Of a stretch of 64,000 nt of DNA, positions 31,373 through 42,400 are shown piece after piece. Location: positions 3,224,001 to 3,288,000 of the forward strand of contig NZ_CP036292.1 of NCBI RefSeq assembly GCF_007751715.1. Direction: 5' to 3'. A program made the position numbers and the translations under genes. The notes below the pieces were generated by a model. That model made no database searches, was not told the origin of the DNA, and saw only the letters and a list, made by a program, of their open reading frames with translations. This DNA is from Rosistilla oblonga (lineage in GTDB: Bacteria; Planctomycetota; Planctomycetia; Pirellulales; Pirellulaceae). Each line of letters opens with the position of its first letter. Within the stretch, counting starts at the first letter, position 1.

Positions 31373-31915
31373 ATGCGCTGCGTCTGCAAACTTTGTGTAG
31401 GCGCCTTGCTGTGGTACATCGATAACTTGGGCACCGTTGTGGATTTCATTCGTCGTTTTTGGGTATTTGGTCTGATCCTCGTGATGGTGGCGCTTCACGC
31501 GTTGATCATCGTGAACGTTCGTAAAGAACTGGTGAAGATCAAGGCGGACGAGTCGCAAGCTGTCGATCTGGGCAGGTTTAGCTTCCAGCGAGTCGACGAC
31601 AAATCGACTGTCTACCAAGTCCATCTGTACGCTCTGTTGGAGCCGAGCCAAGCGGTGCGAGGTCGCCAGGAACTGCAAAAGAATATCGCGACGTTGAACG
31701 AGATCGTTGGTCAGCAGTTGCGTTTGGCGGAGAAGAATTGGTTGGCCGATCCGATCCAAACCGATTTGAAGCATCATCTCAAACAAGAGATCAGCAAGTC
31801 GATGAACATCGATTTTCTGGACCAGTTGCTTGTCACCGAGTGGTTGGAACTTCCGGTGGGAATCGCTTCAGGCACAGGGCTGTTGCAAACTCAGTCGCTG
31901 GCAAGCGGTTCGTAA
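31373..31915 (+). CDS. Single-pass membrane protein, FliL-like pattern
   Basis: 180 residues from the ATG at 31373, with AGAGGA upstream; the frame is open 47 codons earlier but without features. The N-terminus has Cys residues (MRCVCKLC) and one membrane helix (FWVFGLILVMVALHALIIVNV). The remainder has charged helices and strands (VYQVHLYALLEPSQAVRGRQELQ, DLKHHLKQEISKSMN, VTEWLELPVG) resembling the FliL periplasmic domain in order and spacing. No flagellar genes are nearby, so FliL-like is only a structural suggestion. It stands alone between two minus-strand genes. Confidence 0.5.
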   Translation: MRCVCKLCVGALLWYIDNLGTVVDFIRRFWVFGLILVMVALHALIIVNVRKELVKIKADESQAVDLGRFSFQRVDDKSTVYQVHLYALLEPSQAVRGRQELQKNIATLNEIVGQQLRLAEKNWLADPIQTDLKHHLKQEISKSMNIDFLDQLLVTEWLELPVGIASGTGLLQTQSLASGS

Positions 31916-31955
31916 CGCCCGATCTCTGCCGGCGCGTCTACTTTGCTGCCAATCG

Positions 31956-33077
31956 CTACGCTGCACCGCCGGCGTCACTGAACTCGGGGTGCTGTCCCGA
32001 TTGATAGTGCCGCCCGAAGCGGTTCTTAATAAAATCATCGAAGCCGACTTGTTCCTGTCGGACGAATCCCTGGGATGGCAATTCGCCAGCGACATGCATA
32101 TCGACGACCGCGCATATTGCAGCGGCTGTCGTGATCTGGATCGCGCTCCACTGCTCCCCCTCGATCTGGCGAGCATATATCTTCCGGGCGTCGCTCAACT
32201 GAACCAATTGCCCGTTGCGTTGGCCGGTCACGGTACAGAACGTAATCACAAGATCTTGGAACGTCACCGGGACGGCGTGTTCCAAAATGTCTTTCAGCAG
32301 TTCGCGGCGCTGGCCCAATTGAAGATCGTTGATCAGGAACGCGACCAAGTCGCGATGCCCAAGGTAGCGGATCGTTTTGTAGTTGAGCGATCCGACGCGG
32401 TCGTGCAGCGTGTCGCACAATGTCCCCAGTCCACCGCTGGTATTAAACGCTTCGTAGCGTGCGCCGTCGATCGAAAAATGCTCCAAACCCTCCAGCGGTA
32501 GACTGTCGATTCGCTTTCCGCGATAGATCGTTTCGCAGGGATTGCAGTATTCGTTGATCAGGCCGTCGGTCGACCATGTCAGGTTGTACTTCAGTGCGTC
32601 GGTTGGATATTGCGGCAGTGCTCCAACTCGCATTCGAACCGATTCCAAGCTGTCGAACTGGCGGCTCAAATGCATCGCGATGATCGAGATGAATCCGGGA
32701 GCGAGTCCACACTGCGGCATAAAGATCTGTCCTGCCACAGCGTCTTTGGCGACCGCTTGCACCGCCCGCGTCGTCTGCACATCTTCGGTCAAATCGAAAT
32801 AGCTGGCTCCCGTCTGCAACGCCACCTCTGCAATCAAGGGATTGAAGCGGAAGCTGAGCGCGGAGATCACGATCGTTCGATCGGCCATCGCTCGCGTTAA
32901 CGCTGCGCGATCGGTTGCGTCGAGCAACAAGGTGTCTACCGCTTTGCACGGTTTGATCCTCGCCAGCGCGGTCGACTGCGAATCGGCGACTGTTACCATG
33001 TAGTCCCCGGTTTCCGCTAAGAATCCGGCGATCATGCGACCGATCTTTCCGGCACCCAACAGCAGCACATTGGTCAT
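31956..33077 (-). CDS. Saccharopine dehydrogenase family oxidoreductase
   Basis: 373 residues from the ATG at 33077 (MTNVLLLGAGKIGRMIAGFLAE), which starts directly with the Rossmann GxGxxG. The open frame extends much further 5' over the divergent gene and is not used. TLLLDATDRAALTRAMADRTIVISAL, ASYFDLTEDVQTTRAV and MPQCGLAPGFISIIAMHLSRQ are characteristic of saccharopine reductase/dehydrogenase (Lys9-like) proteins. The C-terminal catalytic domain (YNLTWSTDGLINEYCNPCETIYRG, ALPQYP) is present. It probably acts in lysine or aminoadipate metabolism using NAD(P). It is divergent from the gene at 33162, 84 bp away. Confidence 0.85.
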   Translation of the reverse strand: MTNVLLLGAGKIGRMIAGFLAETGDYMVTVADSQSTALARIKPCKAVDTLLLDATDRAALTRAMADRTIVISALSFRFNPLIAEVALQTGASYFDLTEDVQTTRAVQAVAKDAVAGQIFMPQCGLAPGFISIIAMHLSRQFDSLESVRMRVGALPQYPTDALKYNLTWSTDGLINEYCNPCETIYRGKRIDSLPLEGLEHFSIDGARYEAFNTSGGLGTLCDTLHDRVGSLNYKTIRYLGHRDLVAFLINDLQLGQRRELLKDILEHAVPVTFQDLVITFCTVTGQRNGQLVQLSDARKIYARQIEGEQWSAIQITTAAAICAVVDMHVAGELPSQGFVRQEQVGFDDFIKNRFGRHYQSGQHPEFSDAGGAA

Positions 33078-33161
33078 CGTCGATTCTCCAAAGGGCCCCA
33101 GAAACGGATAATAGGGAAACAGCAAGACTCTGTCATTATAGAACCACAGGGAAGTCGATCC

Positions 33162-34538
33162 ATGGTGAATCTGCATCCATCCGCCGCGAACAATTTCCAT
33201 TGGCAACCGCAACCCGATGCGTGGCGGTGCATCGCGAGGATTGTGCAAACGTTGGCCGCCGACGAACCTTATATCCAGGACCTTGCCGTTCGGATGCTGT
33301 CCGAGACCGGTACGCGATTGATCGATTGGGTCGCGGAAATTCGCTTGCCTTTTGGTTCTCCCGAAGTCGACAATTTGCTGGCCGTTGGGTTTGTCGACGC
33401 CGGCGATCCCCAACGCAAACTACTTGTCAATCGCGATGGGATGTTTCCTGTCGTTCATCTGCAAGCCGAATCGTCCAAGCCTTGCCTGGCGATCAAGGTC
33501 GAGCGTCTGGCTGATTTTTGCACAGCAAATGGAGGCAGCAATTGGGAGCAGGCCAAAGAGCAGGGGAATGGTTTTCTCAGTTGCACTGCCGTGGTCCACG
33601 AAGGGGCGAAGTGTGATTTGGCGGCTGTTGAAAATCATGGTAGTACGCCGCAGCAACCCGTGACGCAGTTGGCCGAACATGTTGCTGCGTTTCGCACGGC
33701 GGTTGCGGGGCGGAGCCGTCCGGTCGCGCGAGTCGATGCGGGGGCGGCGTTCGACGCAGCGATCGCGTTGTTTCGCGATGCAGTTGCCAAATTGGGAACC
33801 GGTTTGGCGTGCGATCTCTTCTTCCAATCGGAACGCGAGTATTGGCAGGACCGCAACCTCGCGGCTCGGCTTCAAAAGCAGCGGCAGGATGCGTTGGGAC
33901 TCGGCTGGGGAAACCACGACCATCACACCTACCGATCCAGCCGAGCCGGTTTCCATCGATTGATCGAAGCCTTGGAAGTCCTCGGATTTGTCTGTCGCGA
34001 GCGGTTTTACGCCGGAGCGGACGCCGGTTGGGGAGCTCAGGTTTTAGAGCAATCCGATGCGGGCGTGATCGTATTTGCCGACGTCGATCTATCGCCGGAT
34101 GAGGTCGCTGGCGATTTTGCTCATCAGCCGCTGGAGGATCGATCCGAACTGGGGACGGTCGGATTATGGTGCCGCTTGCATGGCGAAGCCTTCCTGGCGG
34201 CGGGAATGCATCATCTGGAATGCCAGTTCGATTTCGATGCCGCCCGGGCGCAGCTGGCTTTGCTGGGGATCGCCACGATGGAACCGTTCACCGACTTTCC
34301 CTTCTTGCGGCAAGCGTTCACCGCGGCGGAAACCTGGGCTGTCGATCCCGAGGTGCTTCGCGAAGCGGTCGCCGACGGCGCGATCACCGCTGCGGAAGCG
34401 GAGCGGTTCGAAAAACAAGGAGCCAGCGGTTCACATCTCGAGATACTCGAGCGGAACGACGGCTACAAAGGGTTCAATCAAACGGGGATCAGCGACATCA
34501 TTCAACGGACCGATCCACGGAATTCGTCCGCGGTTTAG
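33162..34538 (+). CDS. Unrecognised 458-residue cytoplasmic protein, divergent from saccharopine dehydrogenase
   Basis: The ATG at 33162 has AGGGAAG nine bases before it. No signal or membrane segment. A striking His-rich motif stands mid-protein, GWGNHDHHTYRSSRAGF (roughly residues 250-266), followed by LIEALEVLGFVCRERFYAGADAGWGAQVLEQ, which recalls vicinal-oxygen-chelate (glyoxalase/dioxygenase) folds where His and Glu bind a metal. A later LHGEAFLAAGMHHLECQFDF has more candidate ligands. I do not recognise a named family. Pairing with a saccharopine dehydrogenase suggests, but does not show, a role in lysine or keto-acid metabolism. The C-terminus is charged. Confidence 0.75.
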   Translation: MVNLHPSAANNFHWQPQPDAWRCIARIVQTLAADEPYIQDLAVRMLSETGTRLIDWVAEIRLPFGSPEVDNLLAVGFVDAGDPQRKLLVNRDGMFPVVHLQAESSKPCLAIKVERLADFCTANGGSNWEQAKEQGNGFLSCTAVVHEGAKCDLAAVENHGSTPQQPVTQLAEHVAAFRTAVAGRSRPVARVDAGAAFDAAIALFRDAVAKLGTGLACDLFFQSEREYWQDRNLAARLQKQRQDALGLGWGNHDHHTYRSSRAGFHRLIEALEVLGFVCRERFYAGADAGWGAQVLEQSDAGVIVFADVDLSPDEVAGDFAHQPLEDRSELGTVGLWCRLHGEAFLAAGMHHLECQFDFDAARAQLALLGIATMEPFTDFPFLRQAFTAAETWAVDPEVLREAVADGAITAAEAERFEKQGASGSHLEILERNDGYKGFNQTGISDIIQRTDPRNSSAV

Positions 34539-34556
34539 CCGTTTCGGTGCACCGTG

Positions 34557-37364
34557 TTAGCCGAGTCGCAAGCCGCGCGGCAACGCTTCGCCGAACACTT
34601 GTTCCTGCTCTTCGTGACTGAACCGTCCCCCTTGGGCAACGATCGAAGTCAGGTGGTCCGAGACTCCGTCGCCAGCCAACGCATCGACGACTTCGTCGCG
34701 CGTCGACGGTTCGATGTCGCGGTACCGATCGTCGACGCGACGGCACAATTGAACAAGAGCCAGTTGTTCGGCGGGGCCACGCTGGCGAACCGCTAGCAGT
34801 GCGGCGATCCAGGGCTGGATCGCGTCGACCGAAACGACGGTATTCAGCGGCCCGTAAAACGGCTGGCGGGCACCCAAGCGTCCCAACGCCCAGACCATCG
34901 CCTCGCGTGGCGATTGCATGCTGTTGCGATTCATCAAGTCGACGATCATGTTGCCGAGATCGACTTTCAGTCGCCCGTCGAGTAGTTCCAGCGAGCCCAA
35001 CAGACGCCAGACCTCGACCGATTCCTCCGGCTTCAGTGGCGCTGCGTTGCCGAGCGGTCGGCCGAGCGATTTACGATGCATTCCGCGAATCGCAGCGATC
35101 CAGTTCTCGGCGATCGCCGCCTGTTGTCCACTGCTGAGCCCCCCGGCGATCCGCCGCCACAGGATCAAGCTTTCGGTTTGAATGTTGCCGCCGTGGTGAG
35201 CTAACTTGCCATGGATCGTCCGCCAGGTTTGCGCCACCCGCCAATCGTCGACAGCAAGCCCATACCCGGGACGCAGCGAATAACCTAACAAGTTTAACCA
35301 GCGGGCTTCATGGGCGGCGCTCTTGTGACGCCCCGCTTCGAAATCCATCAACGCTTCCCAGATCCGCCGCAGCAGCGACATCGGCCAAGCGTTCCGCGAG
35401 CTGCCCATGATCTGGGCGATATGTTTGGCGATCTTGGCCGGTTTGGCGGAGCCGGTTTCGTCGAACACCTCTGCAATTGCATGCCGACACAGCGACCAAG
35501 TCTCTTCATCGACGAAGCCTTCGGTTTCGCCGACGGCGACGTGCTGTTGAGTGTCGGTTTGCGTGGTCGACCGCACATCGAACTGCAGCTTCCAACTGCG
35601 ATTGCTGCCGATCTCGTGGCAGGACAAATCGATCGTGCCGATCTCGGTCAGCCCGATCCGCAAGCGGACCGAAACTTCGCCAGTCTCCTTGCGGTTCTTC
35701 GAACGCAATACGGTCCGCACCGGCGGCAGCGACGTCATCTGTTCGACGTCCAGCGGCAGGACCTGCCCCAGTTGATCGGCTAAGCGAATGCTCGACACGT
35801 ACAACGGGAACTCCACGGGCTGCGAGATCGTCAGCTGGAATGTTTGGTCGAGTTCAAACGTCTCGCCGGGCTGCGCTCCGCCGGGAACCAGACAGACGAC
35901 TCGCGGTTGTCCGCTGACCGCATCGGCATCGACGCCGATGTAATAGCTGCGGGCGAGCGAGGCGGCGATCTTGACCCCTTCGCCGCGGCGAACCATGCCG
36001 TAGTAGGCTGCTCCGCGAGCAACGGCTAAGTCCAATCGATCGTTATCGAGGACGGTCGGAGCTTTCCCCAGCCAATGTTCCAGCCGTTGTAGCACTTCGC
36101 TGCGGAGGACTGGCGACGCGAAGAAGCCGCCGTTGAAGAGGACGACGTCGGGCAGGCCGCCTCCTTCCTCGTCGTCGCGGTGAGCCGTAAGGAATGTGCT
36201 GAGGTAGCGGGTGATCGCGGAGTCGGTGGCGTATGGCAGCCCGAACTCTTGGAAGCCCGAAGCGTGTTGTGTCGGGGCGTCGGTCAGGTCGCATTCGGGA
36301 AGAAAGCCATCGACAAGCAGCGCCCGGACTTCATCTTGCGTCACGTCGGTCTGCAGGCTGCTGGCGATCAATCGCGAACCGCCCGATGGCAGGCTGATCG
36401 AAACCTGCTGCGATGCGGCTTCGCCCAGCAACTGCTCCTTCGCGGCGCGGCTGGCCGACAGCAACAGATCCCATTGCCGCGGCGGCAACTTTTTCCCCGG
36501 CGTCAGTTTTTGTTCGAGGTGTTTGGCGAGGGCGAGGTCGAGATTATCGCCACCCAAGATTAAGTGTTCGCCGACGGCGACGCGATGGAATTGAATCTGG
36601 TCGGGCTCGGTCCGGCTGGCGCGAACGCGGATTAAGGTAAAGTCGCTGGTGCCGCCACCGATGTCGCAAACGAGAATCGTCTGCCCAACATCGACGCGCT
36701 GCTGCCAGTCGTTTTGATGCTTGTAGACCCAGGCGTAGAAGGCGGCTTGAGGTTCTTCGATCAGGACGACCCGCGGCAGATTGGCCTGTCGCGCGGCGCG
36801 AACTGTCAGCTCGCGGGCGACTTCATCGAACGAAGCGGGCAGCGTGATCACGATGTCTTGATCGGCGAGCGGTGCGTCGGGGAATTGGTCGTCCCAAGCA
36901 TCGCGGATGTGAGCCAGGTATTGGCTGCTCGCTTCGACTGGTGACATCCGGCGGACATCGTCGACAGCATGCCATGGCAGCAGGTTCGCGGTGCGGTCGA
37001 CTCCAGCGTGACACAGCCACGATTTCGCCGATGCGATGCCACGCCCAGCAGTCTGCGCTCCCTCCTCGCGAGCCATCACGCCGACGCAGTGATCCGGATC
37101 GGTGCGATGCCAGGGCAATCGAAGCGCTTCGCCACTGGCTTGCCCCGTGGCGGGCTGGTAATGGAACGACGGGAGCGTATCGCGTGGTTCGACTTGCCCC
37201 GCAGCGACCAATTGAGGAATCGACAACACCCGAATTTGCCAGGGCGTCTGTTGGGTGTCGATGTACGTCACGGCACAATTGGTCGTGCCCAAATCGATGC
37301 CGACAACAAACCGACTGGGCAATCGATCGACCAACGGATCGAAACTCGCTTCTGCCTCCGACAC
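34557..37364 (-). CDS. Large Hsp70/DnaK-like ATPase
   Basis: 935 residues. The N-terminal Hsp70 ATPase is clear: VVGIDLGTTNCAVTYID (phosphate 1), DIVITLPASFDEVARELTVRAA, VVLIEEPQAAFYAW and VCDIGGGTSDFTLIRV (phosphate 2), and PDVVLFNGGFFASPVLRSEVLQRL (adenosine). Insertions separate these motifs. The last ~400 residues replace the usual substrate lid with a helical domain (DUF3731-like, e.g. HIAQIMGSSRNAWPMSLLRRIWEALMDFEAGRHKS) containing many Trp and Arg. Planctomycetes often carry such atypical Hsp70s. The client is unknown. It converges on the unknown gene at 33162-34538, with 18 bp between the stops. Confidence 0.88.
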   Translation of the reverse strand: MSEAEASFDPLVDRLPSRFVVGIDLGTTNCAVTYIDTQQTPWQIRVLSIPQLVAAGQVEPRDTLPSFHYQPATGQASGEALRLPWHRTDPDHCVGVMAREEGAQTAGRGIASAKSWLCHAGVDRTANLLPWHAVDDVRRMSPVEASSQYLAHIRDAWDDQFPDAPLADQDIVITLPASFDEVARELTVRAARQANLPRVVLIEEPQAAFYAWVYKHQNDWQQRVDVGQTILVCDIGGGTSDFTLIRVRASRTEPDQIQFHRVAVGEHLILGGDNLDLALAKHLEQKLTPGKKLPPRQWDLLLSASRAAKEQLLGEAASQQVSISLPSGGSRLIASSLQTDVTQDEVRALLVDGFLPECDLTDAPTQHASGFQEFGLPYATDSAITRYLSTFLTAHRDDEEGGGLPDVVLFNGGFFASPVLRSEVLQRLEHWLGKAPTVLDNDRLDLAVARGAAYYGMVRRGEGVKIAASLARSYYIGVDADAVSGQPRVVCLVPGGAQPGETFELDQTFQLTISQPVEFPLYVSSIRLADQLGQVLPLDVEQMTSLPPVRTVLRSKNRKETGEVSVRLRIGLTEIGTIDLSCHEIGSNRSWKLQFDVRSTTQTDTQQHVAVGETEGFVDEETWSLCRHAIAEVFDETGSAKPAKIAKHIAQIMGSSRNAWPMSLLRRIWEALMDFEAGRHKSAAHEARWLNLLGYSLRPGYGLAVDDWRVAQTWRTIHGKLAHHGGNIQTESLILWRRIAGGLSSGQQAAIAENWIAAIRGMHRKSLGRPLGNAAPLKPEESVEVWRLLGSLELLDGRLKVDLGNMIVDLMNRNSMQSPREAMVWALGRLGARQPFYGPLNTVVSVDAIQPWIAALLAVRQRGPAEQLALVQLCRRVDDRYRDIEPSTRDEVVDALAGDGVSDHLTSIVAQGGRFSHEEQEQVFGEALPRGLRLG

Positions 37365-37597
37365 GATAGCTATTCACTCTTGAGGATGGGAAACAACAAT
37401 GCTGCGATGGGCTCGGTGAGCCGTGTGCGTCTATTGTATCGCCGACGCTTCGAATCGCGAACCTGCCGCGAGCTAATGCAGCGCCAGTCAGTGTTTTTGG
37501 GGTGGCACACTTGGTAACGCGTCGTGCTGCCATTTTCGAAGAAGCTTCAGCTTGCAAAGGTGCTTTTCGTTGCGAGGCGACTTCAGCGGCAAACGAA

Positions 37598-37629
37598 AAC
37601 AGCCCATCGAATCGGTTCGATGGGCTGTT
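37598..37629 (-). terminator. Intrinsic terminator of the 183-residue protein gene
   Basis: A perfect 14-base inverted repeat (37598-37611 and 37616-37629) with a four-base loop, reading AACAGCCCATCGAA on each arm. On the minus strand it is followed by TTTTCGTTT, so it ends the gene that stops at 37686. The plus strand also has a short T-run after it. Nothing else is visible in the 37365-37685 gap. Confidence 0.8.
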
Positions 37630-37685
37630 CGTGATTTTTATGGAAGCCGCCGTGGCAGCTTCGGATCGTTGGCGGCAACGCTTGT

Positions 37686-38237
37686 TCAGCTGGCGTCGTC
37701 GTCATCGTCCAAGGCCAGAGGAATCGCGATCGCAGCAGCGATGACAGCGGTCCAGACCAATGGGCTTTTCAGCAGGCGAAGGCACAGGCTTTCGTCGCCA
37801 CCACGTTCGTCGCATTGGCCGCGGAAGGTCTTGGTGTCGGTGACGCCGATCGCCCCTTTGACGCTTCCTTCAGGAGCCGAATCGGCATTCCACACGCGAT
37901 AGGTTCGCAGGCCGGCGAAGCTGACGACTTGGTAGACGCCCGGTTTCAGGCCCTTGACCGAATAGACGCCTTCGTCGTTGGTCTTTACCGTGGTGACGTG
38001 TTCGGTTTGCTGGCCGATCACAACGGTTGCACCTTGAACTGGCTTGCCGTCGACGTCGACGACCGAACCGTTCAGGTTGCCCTGTTGGTCCAACGCGAGG
38101 TCTTGGATGCCGCTGTAGACTTTGACGCCTTCAACCATTGTGAATTGAGGCTGAGCGGCGAAGACAGCTTGTTGCATGCAAACGGCAGCGCACACTACGG
38201 CGGCAATTGCTCGTTTGGCTTGAATTGATCGAAACAT
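37686..38237 (-). CDS. Secreted carboxypeptidase-regulatory-like (Cna-B type) protein with C-terminal anchor
   Basis: 183 residues. A signal peptide (MFRSIQAKRAIAAVVCAAVCMQQAVFA) is followed by a beta-sandwich domain of the carboxypeptidase regulatory-like type: GNLNGSVVDVDGKPVQGATVVIG, TNDEGVYSVKGLKPGVYQVVSFAG. Near the C-terminus is a membrane helix (SPLVWTAVIAAAIAIPLAL) ending in DDDDDAS. The short CDERGGDESLCLRLL segment could form a disulfide. It is likely anchored with the beta domain outside the cytoplasm. A strong terminator follows. No partner gene is evident. Confidence 0.75.
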   Translation of the reverse strand: MFRSIQAKRAIAAVVCAAVCMQQAVFAAQPQFTMVEGVKVYSGIQDLALDQQGNLNGSVVDVDGKPVQGATVVIGQQTEHVTTVKTNDEGVYSVKGLKPGVYQVVSFAGLRTYRVWNADSAPEGSVKGAIGVTDTKTFRGQCDERGGDESLCLRLLKSPLVWTAVIAAAIAIPLALDDDDDAS

Positions 38238-38581
38238 CGTTTGCTCTCCAATTGGATATCTGGTGGGTCCGTTCCAGCGGGAGAGACTCCCGACTAAGAA
38301 TGTTGATTACAGTTTTACTGATCGTCCGGATCGCAGCGGGCTCTTAGTCCTTTTGGGAAGAATGGAGCGATTTTTCCGACTGCTAGGTTTACATAGTGTG
38401 CGATTGTCCCGTTTCTCTTCAGCTCATGGCCTTGGAGCTGGGGACCGCTATAATTTCCATTCCAAACCAGCTTGGATTACCGTTGGGCCCTGTTTTGCCC
38501 AGCTTTCCGCTGCTGATTGGCCCGTGACGGCCCTGCTGCGGAGCTTCTACCATTTACCACCATCTTGAGGAATACCACACC
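38238..38581. other. 344-base gap with an extended -10-like element
   Basis: TGC-TAGGTT at 38381-38389 repeats the extended -10 seen before the HD-GYP genes, about 190 bases before the DUF1080 start, but no -35-like hexamer stands at the right distance. No gene is visible in the gap. Confidence 0.3.
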
Positions 38582-39319
<738 letters not shown>

Positions 39320-39486
39320 CCTCAAGCAGGCTGTGCAAGGATCGACGAGCGTTCTAAATCGCTCGGACACCTCCGCTTTCTCGCGACTTTTCCGGTCAGG
39401 GACTTGCCCTCGACCGCGTTGCGTGTGACAAATTAGGCCAGTTAGTTGTGTTGTGCAGCCTGGGTGAAATGAAGCGGTGAGGATGT

Positions 39487-42400
39487 ATGGGTCGCTCTAA
39501 GGATATCGTGTCGAAAATTCGTGGCCTCTCCAACCGTCGGGTCCGCGATAGCAAACGCCGCGAAAAACAAAGCAGCCGCTTTCGGCCGCGTTTCGAACAG
39601 CTCGAATCGCGGCGTCTGCTGGCCGTCGCGACCGACTTGGCCAACATCTCCGGGATCGTCTACGACGATGTCGACGGCAATGGGCTGAGTGCTGGCGAGG
39701 AGATCGCCGGGGCGACGGTGAACGTCTACCGCGACAACGGCAACGGAATCTTCGAGCCAGGCGCCGGGGACGGATCGCCCGTGGCGACCGACATCAGCGA
39801 TGCCAGCGGTCGCTACACGCTGACCGGGCTGACGGCAGGCAGCTATTTTGTGCAACAGCCAGCCCAGACGATCGGCGGCAATTCGCTGAGTCAGCAGGTC
39901 AGTCCAGCGCTCACGATCACCGCAGCTCAAGCCGAAGGGGTTTTGGTTCGCACGATCGATTCGTTTGATGGAACGACCGATCTGGTCAGCGACACCGCGA
40001 ACGACGGCGTCCGCGTCGCCTCCAGCTTGGCCGATGGTGCGGCGTTGGGTGGCGAACGCGATATCTTCGTCAACAAGACCTCGGTCAACGGTTTGGTTCG
40101 GATCTCGGTCAACGATCCGTTGCAGCCCGGCATCCTTTCGTTCGACAGCTTTGCTTCGGGCGATGGTCAGTGGAACGTCTCTTGGGATGGAATCGATGGA
40201 GACGCGTTGACGCTGGACGACACCGGCCTCGGTGGCGTCGATCTGACTTCAGCCGGTACCGCTGCCGGTTTTCGGTTGCAGATTGGTGCGGATAACCTTG
40301 GCGGAACGGCGATCGTTCGCGTCTACAGCGACGATGGCAACGGAGCGACGACGTCGCGATCGAGCCAGACGACGCTGGTGATTCCCGACACGGGCGGTTC
40401 AGCAACCAGCACCGAATACATCCCATTCAGCGCGTTCATCGGAACGGCCGATTTCACACAGGTCGGTGCGATCGAACTGGATATCACCGGGGTACCGAAC
40501 ATCAACGGGACGGCGGAACTTGTCGGCGCGATCGGTCCGACGACGATCACGCAGGACTTCGACAATTTCGAACAAGCCGATCTCAGTTTGACGAAGGTCT
40601 CCAACACGGCGGCTCCAGTCGTCGGTCAGACCGTTTCGTTTACCGTCTCGGTCACCAACACCGGTCCCAACACGGCGACCGGTGTCGAAGTGCTGGACCA
40701 ATTGCCAACGGGGATCACGTTTGGCAGCGCCACTCCATCGCAGGGCAGCTACAACAACGCGACGGGGATTTGGACCGTTGGCAGCATCACCAACGGGGCG
40801 ACCGCGACGCTGCAGATCAGCGGTACGCTGGCAACCGCTGGCGATAAGACCAATACGGCGGAGATCATCGCGGCGGATCAGACCGATCCCGACAGCACTC
40901 CGGGGAACGGACTACCCAGCGAAGACGATCAAGCGAGCGTGACGATCGCCCCGCAATTAATCGATCTGTCGTTGCTGAAAGCTGTCGACAACGCGTCGCC
41001 GAACGTTGGCGAAGAGGTCACGTTTACGCTGACGATCAACAACGCCGGCCCCAGCACCGCCACGGGAGTTGCCGTGACCGATGCGTTGCCGGGCGGACTG
41101 ACCTTCGTTTCGGCAAGTCCTTCGCAAGGGAACTTCAGCAGCACCGGAGGTCTATGGACCGTCGGGGATCTGGCCAGCGGCGGAACGGCGACGTTGAACC
41201 TGACAGCTCGCGTTATCTCTGCCGGCACGAAGACGAATTCGGCGCAAGTGACAGCGGCCGGGCAAGCTGATATCGACAGCACGCCCAACAACAACGACCC
41301 GACCGAAGACGATCAAGCCTCGGTCGCGGTGACTCCGCAGGTTGCCGATCTTTCGTTGACGAAGGTCGCCGATTCGACGTCTCCCAATGTCAGCCAAAAC
41401 GTCGTCTATACGATCACTCTGAACAACGCTGGCCCGAGCGCCGCGACTGGTGTTCAAGTCACCGATCTGCTCCCCTCGGGAATCGCTTTTGTTTCGGCTC
41501 AACCGAGCATCGGTACCTACGACAGCAACAGCGGACTGTGGACCGTTGGTTCGATCGGCAGCAACAACAACCAGACGTTGATCTTGATCGGCCGCGTCGA
41601 TTCGGTCGGGGCAAAAACAAACGTTGCCGAAGTTATCGCGTCGGACCAGTTCGACAGCGATTCGACTCCCGGTAATGGAGCGACGACCGAAGATGATCGG
41701 GCCGAGGTGACGGTGACTCCGCAAACCGCCGACCTCTCGCTCGCGAAGACCGTCAACGATGCGACGCCAAACGTTGGCGAAAACGTGACGTTTACGCTGA
41801 CCGTTTCCAACAGTGGCCCCAACCAAGCGACCGGCGTTCGCGTTCTGGATGAATTGCCGGCCGGAATGACCTTTGTCTCCTCCTCGGGCAGCCAAGGTGT
41901 TTACGACAGCGGGACCGGCGTTTGGAACGTCGGCACGATCTCCAACGGCGGAACGGCAACGCTGCGGATCGTCGCCACGGCAGGCAACGCGGGCTTGAAC
42001 GCAAACTCCGCAGAGATCATCGCGTCGGATCAATTGGATCCCGATTCGACTCCCGGCAATAGCGTCGCTGGCGAGGACGATACCGCGGAGGTGACGTTCA
42101 CCGCCGAGATCGTCGACCTATCGCTGGCCAAGACCGTCAACACGGCGCAACCAAACCTTGGCGAAAACGTCACGTTTACGATCACCGTTAACAACGCGGG
42201 GCCCGACGCGGCGACCAACGTCGTGGTTGTCGATCGCTTGCCGACGGGGCTGACTTTCGTCTCGGCAACGCCCAGCCAGGGAACGTTCAACACGACGACG
42301 CGACAATGGTCGATCCCCACCGTGCCTGCCTTTGGTTCGGTCACGATGACGCTGGTCGCCCGCGTCAACGCTGCGACGACATTGACTAACATTGTCGAGA

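Noticed and set aside
37500-37516. A further TGGCAC-type sigma-54 element
   Set aside because: TGGCACACTTGGTAA lacks the GC at the -12 position.
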